Shown here: positions 16,942 through 26,150 of the stretch, one piece after another | Layout: every line of letters begins with the position of its first letter | Position numbering within the stretch: position 1 is the first letter of the stretch | Assembly (NCBI RefSeq): GCF_003253995.1 | Contig: NZ_QKZL01000006.1 | Span: 124,001-188,000 of the forward strand | Source: Palleronia aestuarii | GTDB lineage: Bacteria; Pseudomonadota; Alphaproteobacteria; Rhodobacterales; Rhodobacteraceae | Length of the DNA: 64,000 nt | Direction: 5' to 3' | Translations under genes and position numbers: made by a program | Notes under the pieces: generated by a model | Seen by the model: the letters and a program-made list of their open reading frames with translations, nothing else | Databases searched by the model: none | Told to the model about the DNA's origin: nothing

Positions 16942-18408
16942 TTAGCGATAGACCATGTCGATGTTCTTGAAGGCATCGAGCTCGTGATCCTCGCAGAACA
17001 TCCGGTGATCCTCCTTCAACCGGTCCGCCGCTTCCTCCACGAAGCCCACGATGTCGCGGATGAAGAGCGGCCGGGGTGAGGCGGCGGCGACGATCGACGG
17101 CTCGACGTCGTAGTCGATCTGACCCAGATCGTCCGAGAGCGCATGTGCCTGGGCGAGCACCGCCCCGCAGACCTCCGCGTATTCCTTCCAGGTCCCGTAG
17201 GAGAGTTCGTCGAGATCGATGTCATCGCGGAAAGGCGCCCGCTCGCGCGACATGAAGCTCGTGCCCTCGATCTCCACCGCGCCGTAGAAGATGTCGCCGC
17301 GGGCGAGCTGTACCGATTGCCCGTGGGCGATGCGCTCCGCGTTCGAGCCCGCGTCGAACTCCGTGGACGGTGTCAGACCCTCGAGCGCGGAGCGGCGCGC
17401 GCGCTTGAACTCGATGATGATGTCGTCGGTCGCGTCCTTCGACGGACCCTCGATCAGGACGTAATAGCGCGGCAGGCCGAGCGATGCGGTCCCCTGGCCA
17501 TGACGCACGCAGACATCCTTGACCTTCAACTCGCCGGCACGGTCGGGAACCTCGAACCCCTTCGCGGATGCGAGATCGTTGACGGCCTTCTGGAACTTTT
17601 CCGCCTCGCTCGAGATCGGCTGCAACTCGTCGTCGGCTCGGAAACCGCGCCCGTTGGGCTTGAGGTAATCGCCCCAGAGCCACTCGCGGCGCTCCTCGTA
17701 GGCTTCCTTGAAGAGGCGGCGGATCACCTTCGGGGAATTGTCCATCCGGTAATCGTCGTTCTTCTCCGTCGCGTATTGCGCGTAATTCTCCATCGCATCG
17801 AGATAGCCCTTCACGAAACGGGCGATGATCTTGCGACGCTTCTTCTTCGAGAAGCCCGCGACGTCATGCGCCGCGACCCAGAAGCCGACTCCGCCGCGTT
17901 TCAGATCCCAGGTGAAGGGGGCATAGATCGTTTCGTCGAAATCGTTGACGGAAAAGATCGGCGCGCCGTCGGAATTAGGCATGATCCCGAAATTCTCCGG
18001 ATGAACGTCGCCGAGCGCCATGACGGAAGGCATGTTCGAATCGATGCCGACCATGTCGCGGTAGAAGAGGAGCGCGGTGCCGCGGAAGAACTTGAAGCGC
18101 GAGCTGGCGAGCTTGTCGAACTTTACCTCCGCACCCATCGAGCGCTCCTCGATCCGGGTCTGGTGATCCTCCCTCAGCGTCGAGCGGACGTGATTCCGTC
18201 GCGCCTCCCCGGTCAGCATCGCCGGGGGGACGACCTGATCGCCCTCCGCGATGCGCTGCGAGAGCTTGCGGAACGCATCGACGCGGCCTTCCGACTTGTG
18301 GACGGCGACGACCTTAGGTTGGTCCTTGGCCTTCGAAGATTTGGAGCTTCCCGATTTGCTGCCGCCCGACGATCCGTCCGCGGATTTGCTGCTCGCGCGC
18401 TTCGCCAT
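16942..18408 (-). CDS. DUF2252 domain-containing protein
   Basis: A 488-residue protein. The first 40 residues are Ser/Lys-rich and probably disordered. The remainder is DUF2252, a kinase-like (aminoglycoside phosphotransferase-like) fold: FFRGTALLFYRDM, then ALGDVHPENFGIM (equivalent to a catalytic loop) and FSVNDFDETIYAPFTWDLKR (equivalent to the metal-binding DFD). These kinase-like motifs are seen directly; the substrate is unknown. ATG 18408 is chosen because the upstream extension would be Trp/Arg-rich and unlike the family. Confidence 0.85.
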   Translation of the reverse strand: MAKRASSKSADGSSGGSKSGSSKSSKAKDQPKVVAVHKSEGRVDAFRKLSQRIAEGDQVVPPAMLTGEARRNHVRSTLREDHQTRIEERSMGAEVKFDKLASSRFKFFRGTALLFYRDMVGIDSNMPSVMALGDVHPENFGIMPNSDGAPIFSVNDFDETIYAPFTWDLKRGGVGFWVAAHDVAGFSKKKRRKIIARFVKGYLDAMENYAQYATEKNDDYRMDNSPKVIRRLFKEAYEERREWLWGDYLKPNGRGFRADDELQPISSEAEKFQKAVNDLASAKGFEVPDRAGELKVKDVCVRHGQGTASLGLPRYYVLIEGPSKDATDDIIIEFKRARRSALEGLTPSTEFDAGSNAERIAHGQSVQLARGDIFYGAVEIEGTSFMSRERAPFRDDIDLDELSYGTWKEYAEVCGAVLAQAHALSDDLGQIDYDVEPSIVAAASPRPLFIRDIVGFVEEAADRLKEDHRMFCEDHELDAFKNIDMVYR

Positions 18409-18445
18409 CCCTGTTCTCCCCTGCCAGCGGACGCCGATGGTCCCT

Positions 18446-19015
18446 TCAACGAACCATAGCGGCGATCTCGGCATGGCGGAAGCAGGAGGTCACGTGATCG
18501 TTGACGAAGCCCGAGGCCTGCAGGAAGGCATAGGTGATCGTCGGCCCGCAGAACCGGAACCCGCGGCGTTTCAGATCGGCCGAGATCCGACGCGACGTGT
18601 CCGTTTCGGCGGGTACGGCCGTCGCATCTGCGAAGGCGTTCTGCCGCGGATGCCCGTCGAAATAATCCCACAGGAACCGGTCGAACCCGATCTCGGCCTC
18701 GATCTCGCACCAGACGCGGGCATTGCCGATCGCGGCCTCGATCTTGCCGCGATGGCGCACGATGCCGGGATCTGCGAGCAGCCGCAGGACATCGGCCTCG
18801 CCCCATGTCGCGATACGGCGGGGCTCGAACCCCTCGAAGGCCGCGCGGAACCGGTCGCGCTTGCGCAGGATGGTGATCCAGCTCAGCCCCGCCTGGAACC
18901 CGTCGAGCACGAGCTTCTCCCACAGGGCCCGGCTGTCGTATTCGGGAACGCCCCATTCGGCATCGTGATAGGCCTGATAGAGGGGATCGTTCCCGCACCA
19001 TTCGCATCGTCGCAT
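18446..19015 (-). CDS. tag: DNA-3-methyladenine glycosylase I
   Basis: A 189-residue base-excision repair enzyme that removes 3-methyladenine. N terminus MRRCEWCGNDPLYQAYHDAEWG contains zinc ligands Cys4 and His17, and the C-terminal HVTSC supplies His and Cys, matching the known Tag zinc snap. GLSWITILRKRDRFRAAF is the helix-hairpin-helix region. ATG 19015 gives the usual Tag length; an upstream ATG would add 15 residues with no homology. Confidence 0.95.
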   Translation of the reverse strand: MRRCEWCGNDPLYQAYHDAEWGVPEYDSRALWEKLVLDGFQAGLSWITILRKRDRFRAAFEGFEPRRIATWGEADVLRLLADPGIVRHRGKIEAAIGNARVWCEIEAEIGFDRFLWDYFDGHPRQNAFADATAVPAETDTSRRISADLKRRGFRFCGPTITYAFLQASGFVNDHVTSCFRHAEIAAMVR

Positions 19016-19096
19016 CACGCATCTCCCTTCCGCCCACGTACCCGCCGGGCGGGTCTTCACCGAATTTTAGAACGTCGCTGCGAGAAGCGAAACGGG

Positions 19097-19951
19097 ATGA
19101 CGGAGATCGAGGCCATGGCTCTGATTGCGACGAATGTCGGGCGTGCGTCGCACCCCGTCGCGCCGGACCTTGCGGGAGCCGATACCCGGCCGTCGTCGAA
19201 CGACATCCTGAGGACGGTCGAGGAATCGATCGAGGACGACAATGCCCTTCTCGCGTTCCAGCCGGTGGTTCCGGCAGGGCGCCCCGACATGCCGGCCTTC
19301 TACGAGGGATTGATCCGCGTCCTCGACCGCAACGGCCGCATCATTCCCGCCAAGGATTTCATCGGCCAGGTCGAGGAAACCGAGATCGGGCGCCGGATCG
19401 ACTGCCTGTCGCTTCGACGCGGCCTGGCGCTTCTGGCCCAGCAGCCCGATCTGCGCATCGCGATCAACATGTCGGCCCGCTCGATTTCCTTCGCGCCATG
19501 GCGCGAGACGCTCGAGCGGGGTTTGACGCTCGATGCGACGGTCGGCGAGAGGCTGATCCTCGAGATCACCGAGAATTCCGTGAACCTGATGCCGCAGGAA
19601 GTCCGGAGCTTCATCACCGCGATGCAGGATCGAGGGGTCAGCTTCGCGCTCGACGGTTTCGGCTCGGGCTACACGTCGATGCGTCATCTCAAAGATATCC
19701 GCTTCGATATCCTCAAGATCGACGGGTCGTTCGTCCGTGGGATTTGCCAGACCGCCGACAACCAGGCCATCGTCAAGGCCATCGTCTCGATCGCGCGTCA
19801 TTTCGACATGGTCACGATCGCCGAATGCGTGGAACTGGCCGAGGATTCCCGGGTCCTGAGACAGATCGGCGTCGATTGCCTGCAAGGCTACTATTTCGGG
19901 GCGCCGACCATCCGGCCACGCTGGGCGCCGGGCGCCGAGCGGCAGGGCTGA
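19097..19951 (+). CDS. EAL-domain protein, probably degenerate
   Basis: A 284-residue stand-alone EAL domain (about 45-275) with no GGDEF, PAS or membrane part. Some c-di-GMP phosphodiesterase residues are kept: Glu70 (motif EGL rather than EAL), Asn124 in INMSARS, Glu156, Asp186, Lys207 in ILKID, Glu243 and QGYYF. The DDFG motif, however, is D186-G187-F-G, losing one metal ligand, so catalysis may be weak or absent and the protein might act as a c-di-GMP binder. ATG 19115, with GGAG upstream, is an alternative start. Confidence 0.82.
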   Translation: MTEIEAMALIATNVGRASHPVAPDLAGADTRPSSNDILRTVEESIEDDNALLAFQPVVPAGRPDMPAFYEGLIRVLDRNGRIIPAKDFIGQVEETEIGRRIDCLSLRRGLALLAQQPDLRIAINMSARSISFAPWRETLERGLTLDATVGERLILEITENSVNLMPQEVRSFITAMQDRGVSFALDGFGSGYTSMRHLKDIRFDILKIDGSFVRGICQTADNQAIVKAIVSIARHFDMVTIAECVELAEDSRVLRQIGVDCLQGYYFGAPTIRPRWAPGAERQG

Positions 19952-20086
19952 GCCCCAGGGGGCAGGAAACCGCCGGGCTGTTGTGCTGACGCCCGCTTTC
20001 GCTTTATCAATCGATCGAGAAGACGCGGCCGGGATCGCCCGATGCGACCGCCGCGGTTTCTATCGAAATGCGAGAGGGGGATCTCC

Positions 20087-21262
20087 ATGACCAATGTCGT
20101 TATCGCTTCCGCCGCCCGAACGGCCGTCGGCAGTTTCTCAGGTGCCTTCGCGAACACGCCGGCACACGATCTCGGAGCCGCGGTCCTCGAGGCGATCGTA
20201 GAGCGTGCCGGAATCGACAAGTCGGAGGTCTCCGAGACGATCCTGGGCCAGGTGCTGACGGCGGGGCAGGGTCAGAACCCGGCGCGCCAGGCCCATATCA
20301 ACGCGGGCCTGCCCATCGAGGCGGCCGCCTGGGGCATCAACCAGGTTTGCGGATCGGGCCTCAGGGCCGTGGCGCTCGGTGCGCAGCACATCCAGCTCGG
20401 CGATGCGGAGATCGTGGCCGCGGGCGGGCAGGAGAACATGTCGATGAGCCCGCATGTGAAGAACCTGCGCCAGCCGCACAAGATGGGCGATGTGTCCTTT
20501 ATCGACACGATGATCCGGGACGGCCTCTGGGACGCGTTCAATGGCTATCACATGGGCCAGACCGCGGAGAACGTCGCGGAGAAGTGGCAGATCAGCCGGG
20601 AGCAGCAGGACGAGTTCGCCGCCTCCAGCCAGAACAAGGCGGAAGCCGCGCAGAAGGCCGGCAAGTTCGACGACGAGATCGTCTCCTTCACCGTCAAGGG
20701 CCGCAAGGGCGACACCGTCGTCGACAAGGACGAATATATCCGCCACGGCGCCACGACCGAGGGCATGGCCAAGCTGCGGCCGGCCTTCACGAAGGATGGC
20801 AGCGTTACGGCCGGCAATGCGAGCGGCATCAACGACGGGGCGGCGGGCGTTCTCCTGATGAGCGCCGATGCGGCCGAGAAGCGGGGGATCGAGCCGCTCG
20901 CCCGCATCGTCAGCTACGCGACCGTGGGCCTCGACCCGTCGATCATGGGGACGGGTCCGATCGGGGCGAGCCGCAAGGCGCTCGAGAAGGCCGGATGGAA
21001 ACCGTCCGATCTGGACCTCGTGGAAGCCAACGAGGCTTTCGCGGCGCAGGCCTGCGCGGTCAACAAGGATATGGGCTGGGATCCGGAGATCGTGAACGTG
21101 AACGGCGGCGCGATCGCGATCGGGCATCCGATCGGCGCCTCGGGTGCGCGGATCTTCAACACGCTCCTCTTCGAGATGAAGCGCCGCGGCGCCAAGAAGG
21201 GCCTCGCCACCCTCTGCATCGGCGGCGGGATGGGCGTGGCCATGTGCGTCGAGCGGCCCTGA
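20087..21262 (+). CDS. phaA: Acetyl-CoA acetyltransferase (beta-ketothiolase)
   Basis: A 391-residue thiolase that condenses two acetyl-CoA to acetoacetyl-CoA. Active-site Cys88 in NQVCGSG, the GHPIGASG His region and the C-terminal CIGGGMG Cys are intact. Because the reductase phaB follows two genes later on the same strand, the biosynthetic PHB role (also feeding the ethylmalonyl-CoA pathway) is likely. GAGAGGGGGA precedes ATG 20087. Spacing to the patatin gene is 40 bp. Confidence 0.95.
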   Translation: MTNVVIASAARTAVGSFSGAFANTPAHDLGAAVLEAIVERAGIDKSEVSETILGQVLTAGQGQNPARQAHINAGLPIEAAAWGINQVCGSGLRAVALGAQHIQLGDAEIVAAGGQENMSMSPHVKNLRQPHKMGDVSFIDTMIRDGLWDAFNGYHMGQTAENVAEKWQISREQQDEFAASSQNKAEAAQKAGKFDDEIVSFTVKGRKGDTVVDKDEYIRHGATTEGMAKLRPAFTKDGSVTAGNASGINDGAAGVLLMSADAAEKRGIEPLARIVSYATVGLDPSIMGTGPIGASRKALEKAGWKPSDLDLVEANEAFAAQACAVNKDMGWDPEIVNVNGGAIAIGHPIGASGARIFNTLLFEMKRRGAKKGLATLCIGGGMGVAMCVERP

Positions 21263-21302
21263 TCGACTTGGCCGCGCGCCCATCGCGCGCGGCCCCTTCG
21301 TC

Positions 21303-22154
21303 ATGGCGCAGAGTTTCTACGATCAGATCGTCTTCTCCGGCGGAGGCACGCGCTGCATGTGGCAGGGCGGGTTCATCGACTACCTCCGCACCGAGATCCC
21401 CATAGAGCCGAAGCGGATCATCGGCGTCTCCGGCGGGGCCTGTACCGGCTGCGGTTTCATCACCAAGCGCGGGACCCGCGTCCGCGACACGTTCATCGAC
21501 CGTTTCGCGGCGCATGACCGCAACATTCCGCTGCACGAACCTTTCGACGGGGAGCCCGGCCGCTCTCCGCATCAACTCCTCTATCGCGACATCATCGAGG
21601 AATGTTTCGGGGACGAGGAAGCCCGGAAGCAGATCGCGGAAGGCCCGCAATTCCAGATCCTGATCGCGCGGCCGCCCGACGACGACTGGAAGCGGCTAAC
21701 CGGCGCGGCGATGACGCTCGTCTATGTCGCCGATACCCAAATCCGGTCCAACCCGCATCTCGAATGGGCGGAGAAGATGGGCCTCCGGGAAGAACGCGTG
21801 GACGCGAATCAGGCTGCGCGCGACGGGACGCTACTGGATCTCGTCTGTGCGGCAGCCACGATCCCGCCGGCGTTCGATCCGCCGGACTGGGACGGGCGGC
21901 CCGCGATCGATGCGGGCATGGCCGATCAGGCCCCGATGCCGGTTCCCGACGAGGGTACCAGCCTGATCCTGCTGACCAAGCGGTTCCGCAACCTACCGAA
22001 AATCGAGGGACGTACGTATGTCCAGCCGTCTCAGGAGGTCCCTGCAGACAAGATCGACTTTACCGACCCCGAGCAGGTGCGCGATACATGGCGGATCGGC
22101 GAAGAGGATGCACGTAATTTCCTTGCCGAATTGAGGGAAGCCAAGTCGGAATGA
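21303..22154 (+). CDS. Patatin-like phospholipase family protein
   Basis: A 283-residue patatin-fold hydrolase. Oxyanion loop FSGGGTRC at 11-18, nucleophile elbow GVSGG with Ser43, and catalytic Asp in IDAGMADQAP; the Ser-Asp dyad therefore looks complete. No signal peptide or membrane segment, so it should be cytoplasmic. It lies between phaA and phaB with 40- and 14-bp gaps, strongly suggesting cotranscription. Whether it acts on lipids, on the PHB granule surface or on another ester is unknown. Confidence 0.85.
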   Translation: MAQSFYDQIVFSGGGTRCMWQGGFIDYLRTEIPIEPKRIIGVSGGACTGCGFITKRGTRVRDTFIDRFAAHDRNIPLHEPFDGEPGRSPHQLLYRDIIEECFGDEEARKQIAEGPQFQILIARPPDDDWKRLTGAAMTLVYVADTQIRSNPHLEWAEKMGLREERVDANQAARDGTLLDLVCAAATIPPAFDPPDWDGRPAIDAGMADQAPMPVPDEGTSLILLTKRFRNLPKIEGRTYVQPSQEVPADKIDFTDPEQVRDTWRIGEEDARNFLAELREAKSE

Positions 22155-22168
22155 CGGGAGGAAGATGA

Positions 22169-22891
22169 ATGGGAAGAGTCGCAATCGTCACGGGGGGCAC
22201 CCGCGGGATCGGCGCTGCGATCTCGAAGGCGCTGAAGGAAGCGGGCTACGAGGTCGCTGCGAACTACGCAGGCAACGACGAGGCTGCGCGCGCCTTCACC
22301 GACGAGACCGGGATCAAGACCTACAAGTGGTCGGTTGCCGATTACGAGGCCTGCAAGGCCGGTGTGGAGCAGGTGGAGGGCGATCTGGGTCCGGTCGAGG
22401 TCCTGGTGAACAACGCAGGCATCACCCGCGATGCGCCGTTCCATAAGATGAAGCCGGAGCAGTGGAACGAGGTGATCTCGACCAACCTCACCGGTGTCTT
22501 CAACATGACCCACCCCTGCTGGCCGGGCATGCGGGAGCGCGGCTTCGGCCGGATCGTCACGATCAGCTCCATCAATGGTCAGAAAGGGCAGTTCGGCCAG
22601 GCCAACTACGCTGCCGCGAAGGCGGGGGATCTGGGCTTCACCAAGACGCTCGCGCAGGAGGGTGCGTCGAAGGGGATCACGGCCAACGCGATCTGCCCCG
22701 GCTACATCGCGACCGACATGGTCATGGCGGTGCCGGAAAAGGTGCGCGAGTCGATCATCTCGCAGATCCCCGTAGGCCGCCTGGGCGAGCCGGAAGAGAT
22801 CGCGCGATGCGTGGTGTTCCTCGCCTCCGATGAAGCGGGCTTCATAAACGGCTCGACGATCACGGCGAATGGAGGCCAGTTCTTCGTCTGA
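22169..22891 (+). CDS. phaB: Acetoacetyl-CoA reductase
   Basis: A 240-residue SDR that reduces acetoacetyl-CoA to (R)-3-hydroxybutyryl-CoA with NADPH. Cofactor motif VTGGTRGIG, NNAGITRD, catalytic SSINGQKGQFGQANYAAAK (Ser, Tyr, Lys) and the PhaB-typical CPGYIATDMV are all present; length matches PhaB. GGGAGGAAG precedes ATG 22169. The PHB synthase and phasin genes are not in this window. Confidence 0.95.
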   Translation: MGRVAIVTGGTRGIGAAISKALKEAGYEVAANYAGNDEAARAFTDETGIKTYKWSVADYEACKAGVEQVEGDLGPVEVLVNNAGITRDAPFHKMKPEQWNEVISTNLTGVFNMTHPCWPGMRERGFGRIVTISSINGQKGQFGQANYAAAKAGDLGFTKTLAQEGASKGITANAICPGYIATDMVMAVPEKVRESIISQIPVGRLGEPEEIARCVVFLASDEAGFINGSTITANGGQFFV

Positions 22892-22908
22892 CCGATGCCT
22901 GACGGGTT

Positions 22909-22948
22909 GGACCGGCCATGATGCGCGCATGCATACGACCGGTCCTTT
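22909..22948 (+). terminator. Possible terminator after phaB
   Basis: GGACCGG (22909-22915) can pair with CCGGTCC (22939-22945), followed by TTT; the intervening 23 nt contain the palindrome ATGCGCGCAT. Begins 17 bp after the phaB stop. The long loop and short T run make it uncertain. Confidence 0.4.
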
Positions 22949-23050
22949 CGAATGGCTCGAAATTTACTGGATCGGCGCTTCTGGGCGCCGATCTCTGCAT
23001 TGAAGTAAACGGATGCGATCCGGCCGAATCCAGCCGGATGCGGGCGCACG

Positions 23051-23215
23051 CTAGTGCGTCAAACGTTCTATCTGCTCCTTCAGCCGGAGCTTCTGCCGTT
23101 TGAGTTCCATGATCTGCAGGTCGTCGAATCCGGGGCTTCGTTGAGCCGCCTCGACCTGGTTGGAGAGATGTTGATGCTTCTTCCGCAGTTCCTGGACATG
23201 CGAACTCAACGCCAT
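23051..23215 (-). CDS. YdcH family (DUF465) small protein
   Basis: A 54-residue, charged, probably coiled-coil helical protein: MALSSHVQELRKKHQHLSNQ at the start and KLRLKEQIERL at the end, matching the DUF465/YdcH family of small proteins of unknown function common in alphaproteobacteria. ATG 23215 has AAGGAG 9 nt upstream. It stands alone between phaB and the methyltransferase gene, with gaps of about 160 and 100 bp that hold no other gene. Confidence 0.88.
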   Translation of the reverse strand: MALSSHVQELRKKHQHLSNQVEAAQRSPGFDDLQIMELKRQKLRLKEQIERLTH

Positions 23216-23318
23216 CGTCGTTCTCCTTAGCTGACAGTGATCCAAGTGCAGCACAGATTCGAGATTCTGTCACGTGCTTGTAACACGAAAAGATAAAATT
23301 GACGGAAAGTTGCTCAAC

Positions 23319-24077
23319 CTATGGGAGTGCAGCGCACCCCCTCAGTACAGCGGCCAGAGCGGCGCTGTAATCGTCCCCGTCCTTGAGATGGGTTTCCGCC
23401 GCGTGGACGACAAGTGGTGCGCGAAGGATCGGCGGTGTCCGGCTTTCCTTCACGCCGTGCACGATCACAAGTGTCGCGGGCCGGCCGGGACGTGGCTGGA
23501 TTGGCCGGATGTCGAGCCCACCCAGCCGGGGCGCCATCGCGGCGAGGAGATCCGGCAATCGGTGGGCACGCTGAACGATCGAAAGCGTGCCGCGCGGCAA
23601 TAGCCGCCGCGCGCCCGTGTCGATCCAGGCCGCGAGATCGAGCCGCTCCCGGCGCGCCTGCTCGCGGTCGTCCTCGCTGGCCGGTGTGCCCGAACTGGCC
23701 TCGTAATAGGGTGGATTCGCGATGACATGGTGAAATCGCCGGCTTCGGATTTCGGGCGGGGGCGCTGCGACGTCGCCGATCACGATCTCGGCCGCGATCT
23801 CGTTTCTGGCCGCATTCTGTCGCGCCATGTCCGCGTAGAGCGGCTGCAGCTCCAGTCCCGTGAGACCGAGTTCCGCGACGCGTACGCCGAGGCAGAGAAG
23901 CGCCACGCCAGTGCCACATCCAAGTTCCAGCACGCTCTGTCCCGGTCGGGCGGGAATCGAGGCCGCGAGGAGGACGGGGTCGATGCCGGCACGGTATCCG
24001 CGCCGCGGCTGGATCACGTTCAGGCGCCCGCCGAGAAACCCGTCGCAGGTCGTCTCACTGTCCGAGATCGACGTCAT
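23319..24077 (-). CDS. tRNA1(Val) N6-adenine methyltransferase-like protein
   Basis: A 252-residue SAM-dependent methyltransferase of the TrmN6/YfiC type. SAM loop VLELGCGTGVALLCL (about 49-63) and the N6-adenine motif IANPPYYEA are clear, and the N terminus (FLGGRLNVIQPRRGYRAGIDPVLLA) fits the subfamily. The expected target is A37 of a tRNA, but other bases or proteins are possible for NPPY enzymes. Its start overlaps the end of the DUF2007 gene by 23 nt, so translation is coupled. Confidence 0.85.
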   Translation of the reverse strand: MTSISDSETTCDGFLGGRLNVIQPRRGYRAGIDPVLLAASIPARPGQSVLELGCGTGVALLCLGVRVAELGLTGLELQPLYADMARQNAARNEIAAEIVIGDVAAPPPEIRSRRFHHVIANPPYYEASSGTPASEDDREQARRERLDLAAWIDTGARRLLPRGTLSIVQRAHRLPDLLAAMAPRLGGLDIRPIQPRPGRPATLVIVHGVKESRTPPILRAPLVVHAAETHLKDGDDYSAALAAVLRGCAALP

Positions 24078-24270
24078 TGTCCGTCAGAACGACACGGGCG
24101 CGGAAATGATCGCGCGACGCCACCATCAGCCGCCGGGGTAGAACTCCGATCGAACCTTCGAGGATGCTCATGTGGACGTCCAACTCGAAGCACTCTATGT
24201 CCTCGCCCTGCAGGAGCGCCTTGGCGAAGGCGATCGAAGTCGGGTCGCTGCTGCGCATCAATTCCTTCAT
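24055..24270 (-). CDS. DUF2007 domain protein
   Basis: A 71-residue protein that is nearly all DUF2007 ('putative signal transducing protein'): SIAFAKALLQGEDIECFELD followed by a variable loop and a final beta strand. The molecular role is unknown. It is the first gene of a two-gene unit with the methyltransferase, and is divergent from the polyprenyl synthase with a 49-bp gap. Confidence 0.85.
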   Translation of the reverse strand: MKELMRSSDPTSIAFAKALLQGEDIECFELDVHMSILEGSIGVLPRRLMVASRDHFRARVVLTDNDVDLGQ

Positions 24271-24319
24271 GCCCCGGACATATGGGCGGGGTGATCCCTT
24301 GTCGAGGCAGGAGACCGCG

Positions 24320-25309
24320 ATGGACGCCGAGGCAAATCCGCAGGAACGTCTTGCCACCGCGCTGAGTGCGCGGCTGGCCGATGTCGATGGCCTGATCCGC
24401 GAGCGGATGGCGTCCGAGCACGCGCCGCGGATCCCCGCGGTGAGCGATCACCTGATCGGTGCGGGCGGCAAGCGGATCAGGCCCATGCTGACCCTCGCCG
24501 CCGCGGAGCTCTGCGGCTACCGGGGCCGGCACGATGCGCACCTCGCTGCGGCGGTGGAGTTCATCCATACCGCCACGCTCCTTCATGACGACGTGGTCGA
24601 CGAATCGCGTCAGCGCAGGGGCCGTCCGACCGCGAATCTCCTCTGGGACAACAAGTCGAGCGTGCTCGTGGGCGATTATCTCTTCGCCCGCTCGTTCCAG
24701 CTGATGGTCGAGACCGGAACGCTCCGCGTGCTCGACATCCTCTCTTCCGCCGCGGCGACCATCGCGGAGGGCGAGGTTCTGCAGCTTACCGCGATGAGCG
24801 ATCTCGCGACGGGCGAAGAGACTTATCTGCGGATCGTGCGCGGCAAGACCGCCGCGCTCTTCTCCGCCGCCGCCGAGGCTGGCGGCGTGATCGCGGGCGC
24901 GCGCGACGAGGTCACTCGAGCGCTCTTTACCTACGGTGACGCGCTCGGGATCGCGTTCCAGATGGTCGACGACCTCCTCGACTGGCAGGGAACGGAGGTC
25001 ATCGGCAAGAATGCGGGGGACGATTTCCGGGAGCGGAAGATGACACTGCCGATCATCCGGGCGGTCGCCGCGGCCGATGACGAGGAGCGGGCATTCTGGA
25101 CCCGCACCATCGCGAAGGGCCGCCAGGAAGACGGCGATCTGGAGCAGGCGGCTCGCCTTTTGGAACGGCACGGTGCGCTGGCCTCGACACGGAAGGCGGC
25201 ACTGGGCTGGGCCGAGCGCGCGCAGGCCGCCCTTAAGATCCTGCCCGCGACGGAGCTGCGCGACATCCTGCACGATCTCGGCGATTACGTGGTCATGCGC
25301 ATCCGCTGA
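24320..25309 (+). CDS. Long-chain polyprenyl diphosphate synthase
   Basis: A 329-residue trans-prenyltransferase that extends farnesyl diphosphate with isopentenyl units to make the ubiquinone side chain (IspB-like; octa- or decaprenyl). Both Asp-rich motifs are present: LLHDDVVDESRQRRG and QMVDDLLDW; GGKRIRPML and GEVLQL are also typical. ATG 24320 has AGGAG-like sequence upstream. Chain length cannot be fixed from sequence; decaprenyl is usual in this order. ispE lies next to it, convergent. Confidence 0.92.
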   Translation: MDAEANPQERLATALSARLADVDGLIRERMASEHAPRIPAVSDHLIGAGGKRIRPMLTLAAAELCGYRGRHDAHLAAAVEFIHTATLLHDDVVDESRQRRGRPTANLLWDNKSSVLVGDYLFARSFQLMVETGTLRVLDILSSAAATIAEGEVLQLTAMSDLATGEETYLRIVRGKTAALFSAAAEAGGVIAGARDEVTRALFTYGDALGIAFQMVDDLLDWQGTEVIGKNAGDDFRERKMTLPIIRAVAAADDEERAFWTRTIAKGRQEDGDLEQAARLLERHGALASTRKAALGWAERAQAALKILPATELRDILHDLGDYVVMRIR

Positions 25310-25325
25310 CTGCCGGTCCGGGCGA

Positions 25326-26150
25326 TCACCCGAGCGGCGTCGCGGCCACCCACCAATTCGGACGCTGCGCCCTGATCTCCGCGGCCGCCTCGCGGGCTTC
25401 GGGAAGACTGGGATATAGGCCGAAGCACGTCGCCCCCGACCCGCTCATCCGGGCGAGCTGGCATCCCGACGTCGCGGCCAGAAGGCCCAGAACCACGCCG
25501 ATCGACGGTGCGATGGCGCGTGCGGGGCCCTCCAGGTCGTTGCGCTGCCGAGCAAGCCATACCGCAAATTCCTCGATCTCCGTACATTCTTGAATGTCCG
25601 GCATCGGCGCATTCTCGCGCTGCGTAAGGGTTGCGAAGATATCAGGCGTGGGTACCGTGACGCCCGGATTGACGAGGCAGGCGTAAAGCGGGGGCAGGGA
25701 GGGGACGTCTTCCACCTGTTCGCCGATGCCACGCATCCGTGCCGCGCGCGCACGGAGGCAGACCGGGATGTCGGCCCCCAGGGCTACGGGTTCGGCGGGC
25801 AAGGGGCGTTCGTCCAGAGCGTTGAGACCGCGCAGCACCGCGGCCGCGTCCGCCGACCCGCCACCGATCCCCGCTGCCGCGGGCAACTCCTTGATGAGGG
25901 TGATGGCGGCAGGCGGCCCACCCATCATGCGGGCCGCTTTCAGGCAAAGGTTATCCTCCCCGGTCGGGACACCGGGCGCCATCGGACCCTCGACAGCAAG
26001 CGACCATTCAGCGGCAGGGGTGAGCCGGATCCGGTCTCCGATGTCGGCGAATGCCACGAGCGAGTCGAGCAGATGGTAGCCGTCCGCGCGGCGGCCGGTC
26101 ACATGCAGAGAGAGATTGATCTTGGCCGGCGCGAACGCCTCAACCGTCAT
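25326..26150 (-). CDS. ispE: 4-diphosphocytidyl-2-C-methyl-D-erythritol kinase
   Basis: A 274-residue GHMP kinase acting in the MEP route to isoprenoids. FAPAKINLSLHVTGRRADGYH at the N terminus, the ATP loop LPAAAGIGGGSADAAAVLRG and the C-terminal RMSGSGATCFGLY identify it. Its start lies inside the last 11 nt of the TPR gene, indicating cotranscription in the order ETF-QO, TPR, ispE. Confidence 0.95.
   Translation of the reverse strand: MTVEAFAPAKINLSLHVTGRRADGYHLLDSLVAFADIGDRIRLTPAAEWSLAVEGPMAPGVPTGEDNLCLKAARMMGGPPAAITLIKELPAAAGIGGGSADAAAVLRGLNALDERPLPAEPVALGADIPVCLRARAARMRGIGEQVEDVPSLPPLYACLVNPGVTVPTPDIFATLTQRENAPMPDIQECTEIEEFAVWLARQRNDLEGPARAIAPSIGVVLGLLAATSGCQLARMSGSGATCFGLYPSLPEAREAAAEIRAQRPNWWVAATPLG

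Noticed and set aside
17143-18459. 438-codon plus-strand frame opposite the DUF2252 gene
   Set aside because: High-GC shadow frame; the minus-strand product has clear kinase-like motifs, the plus-strand product has none.
23018-23039. ATCCGGC/GCCGGAT hairpin near the YdcH gene
   Set aside because: 8-nt loop and no T tract on either strand; not convincing as a terminator.
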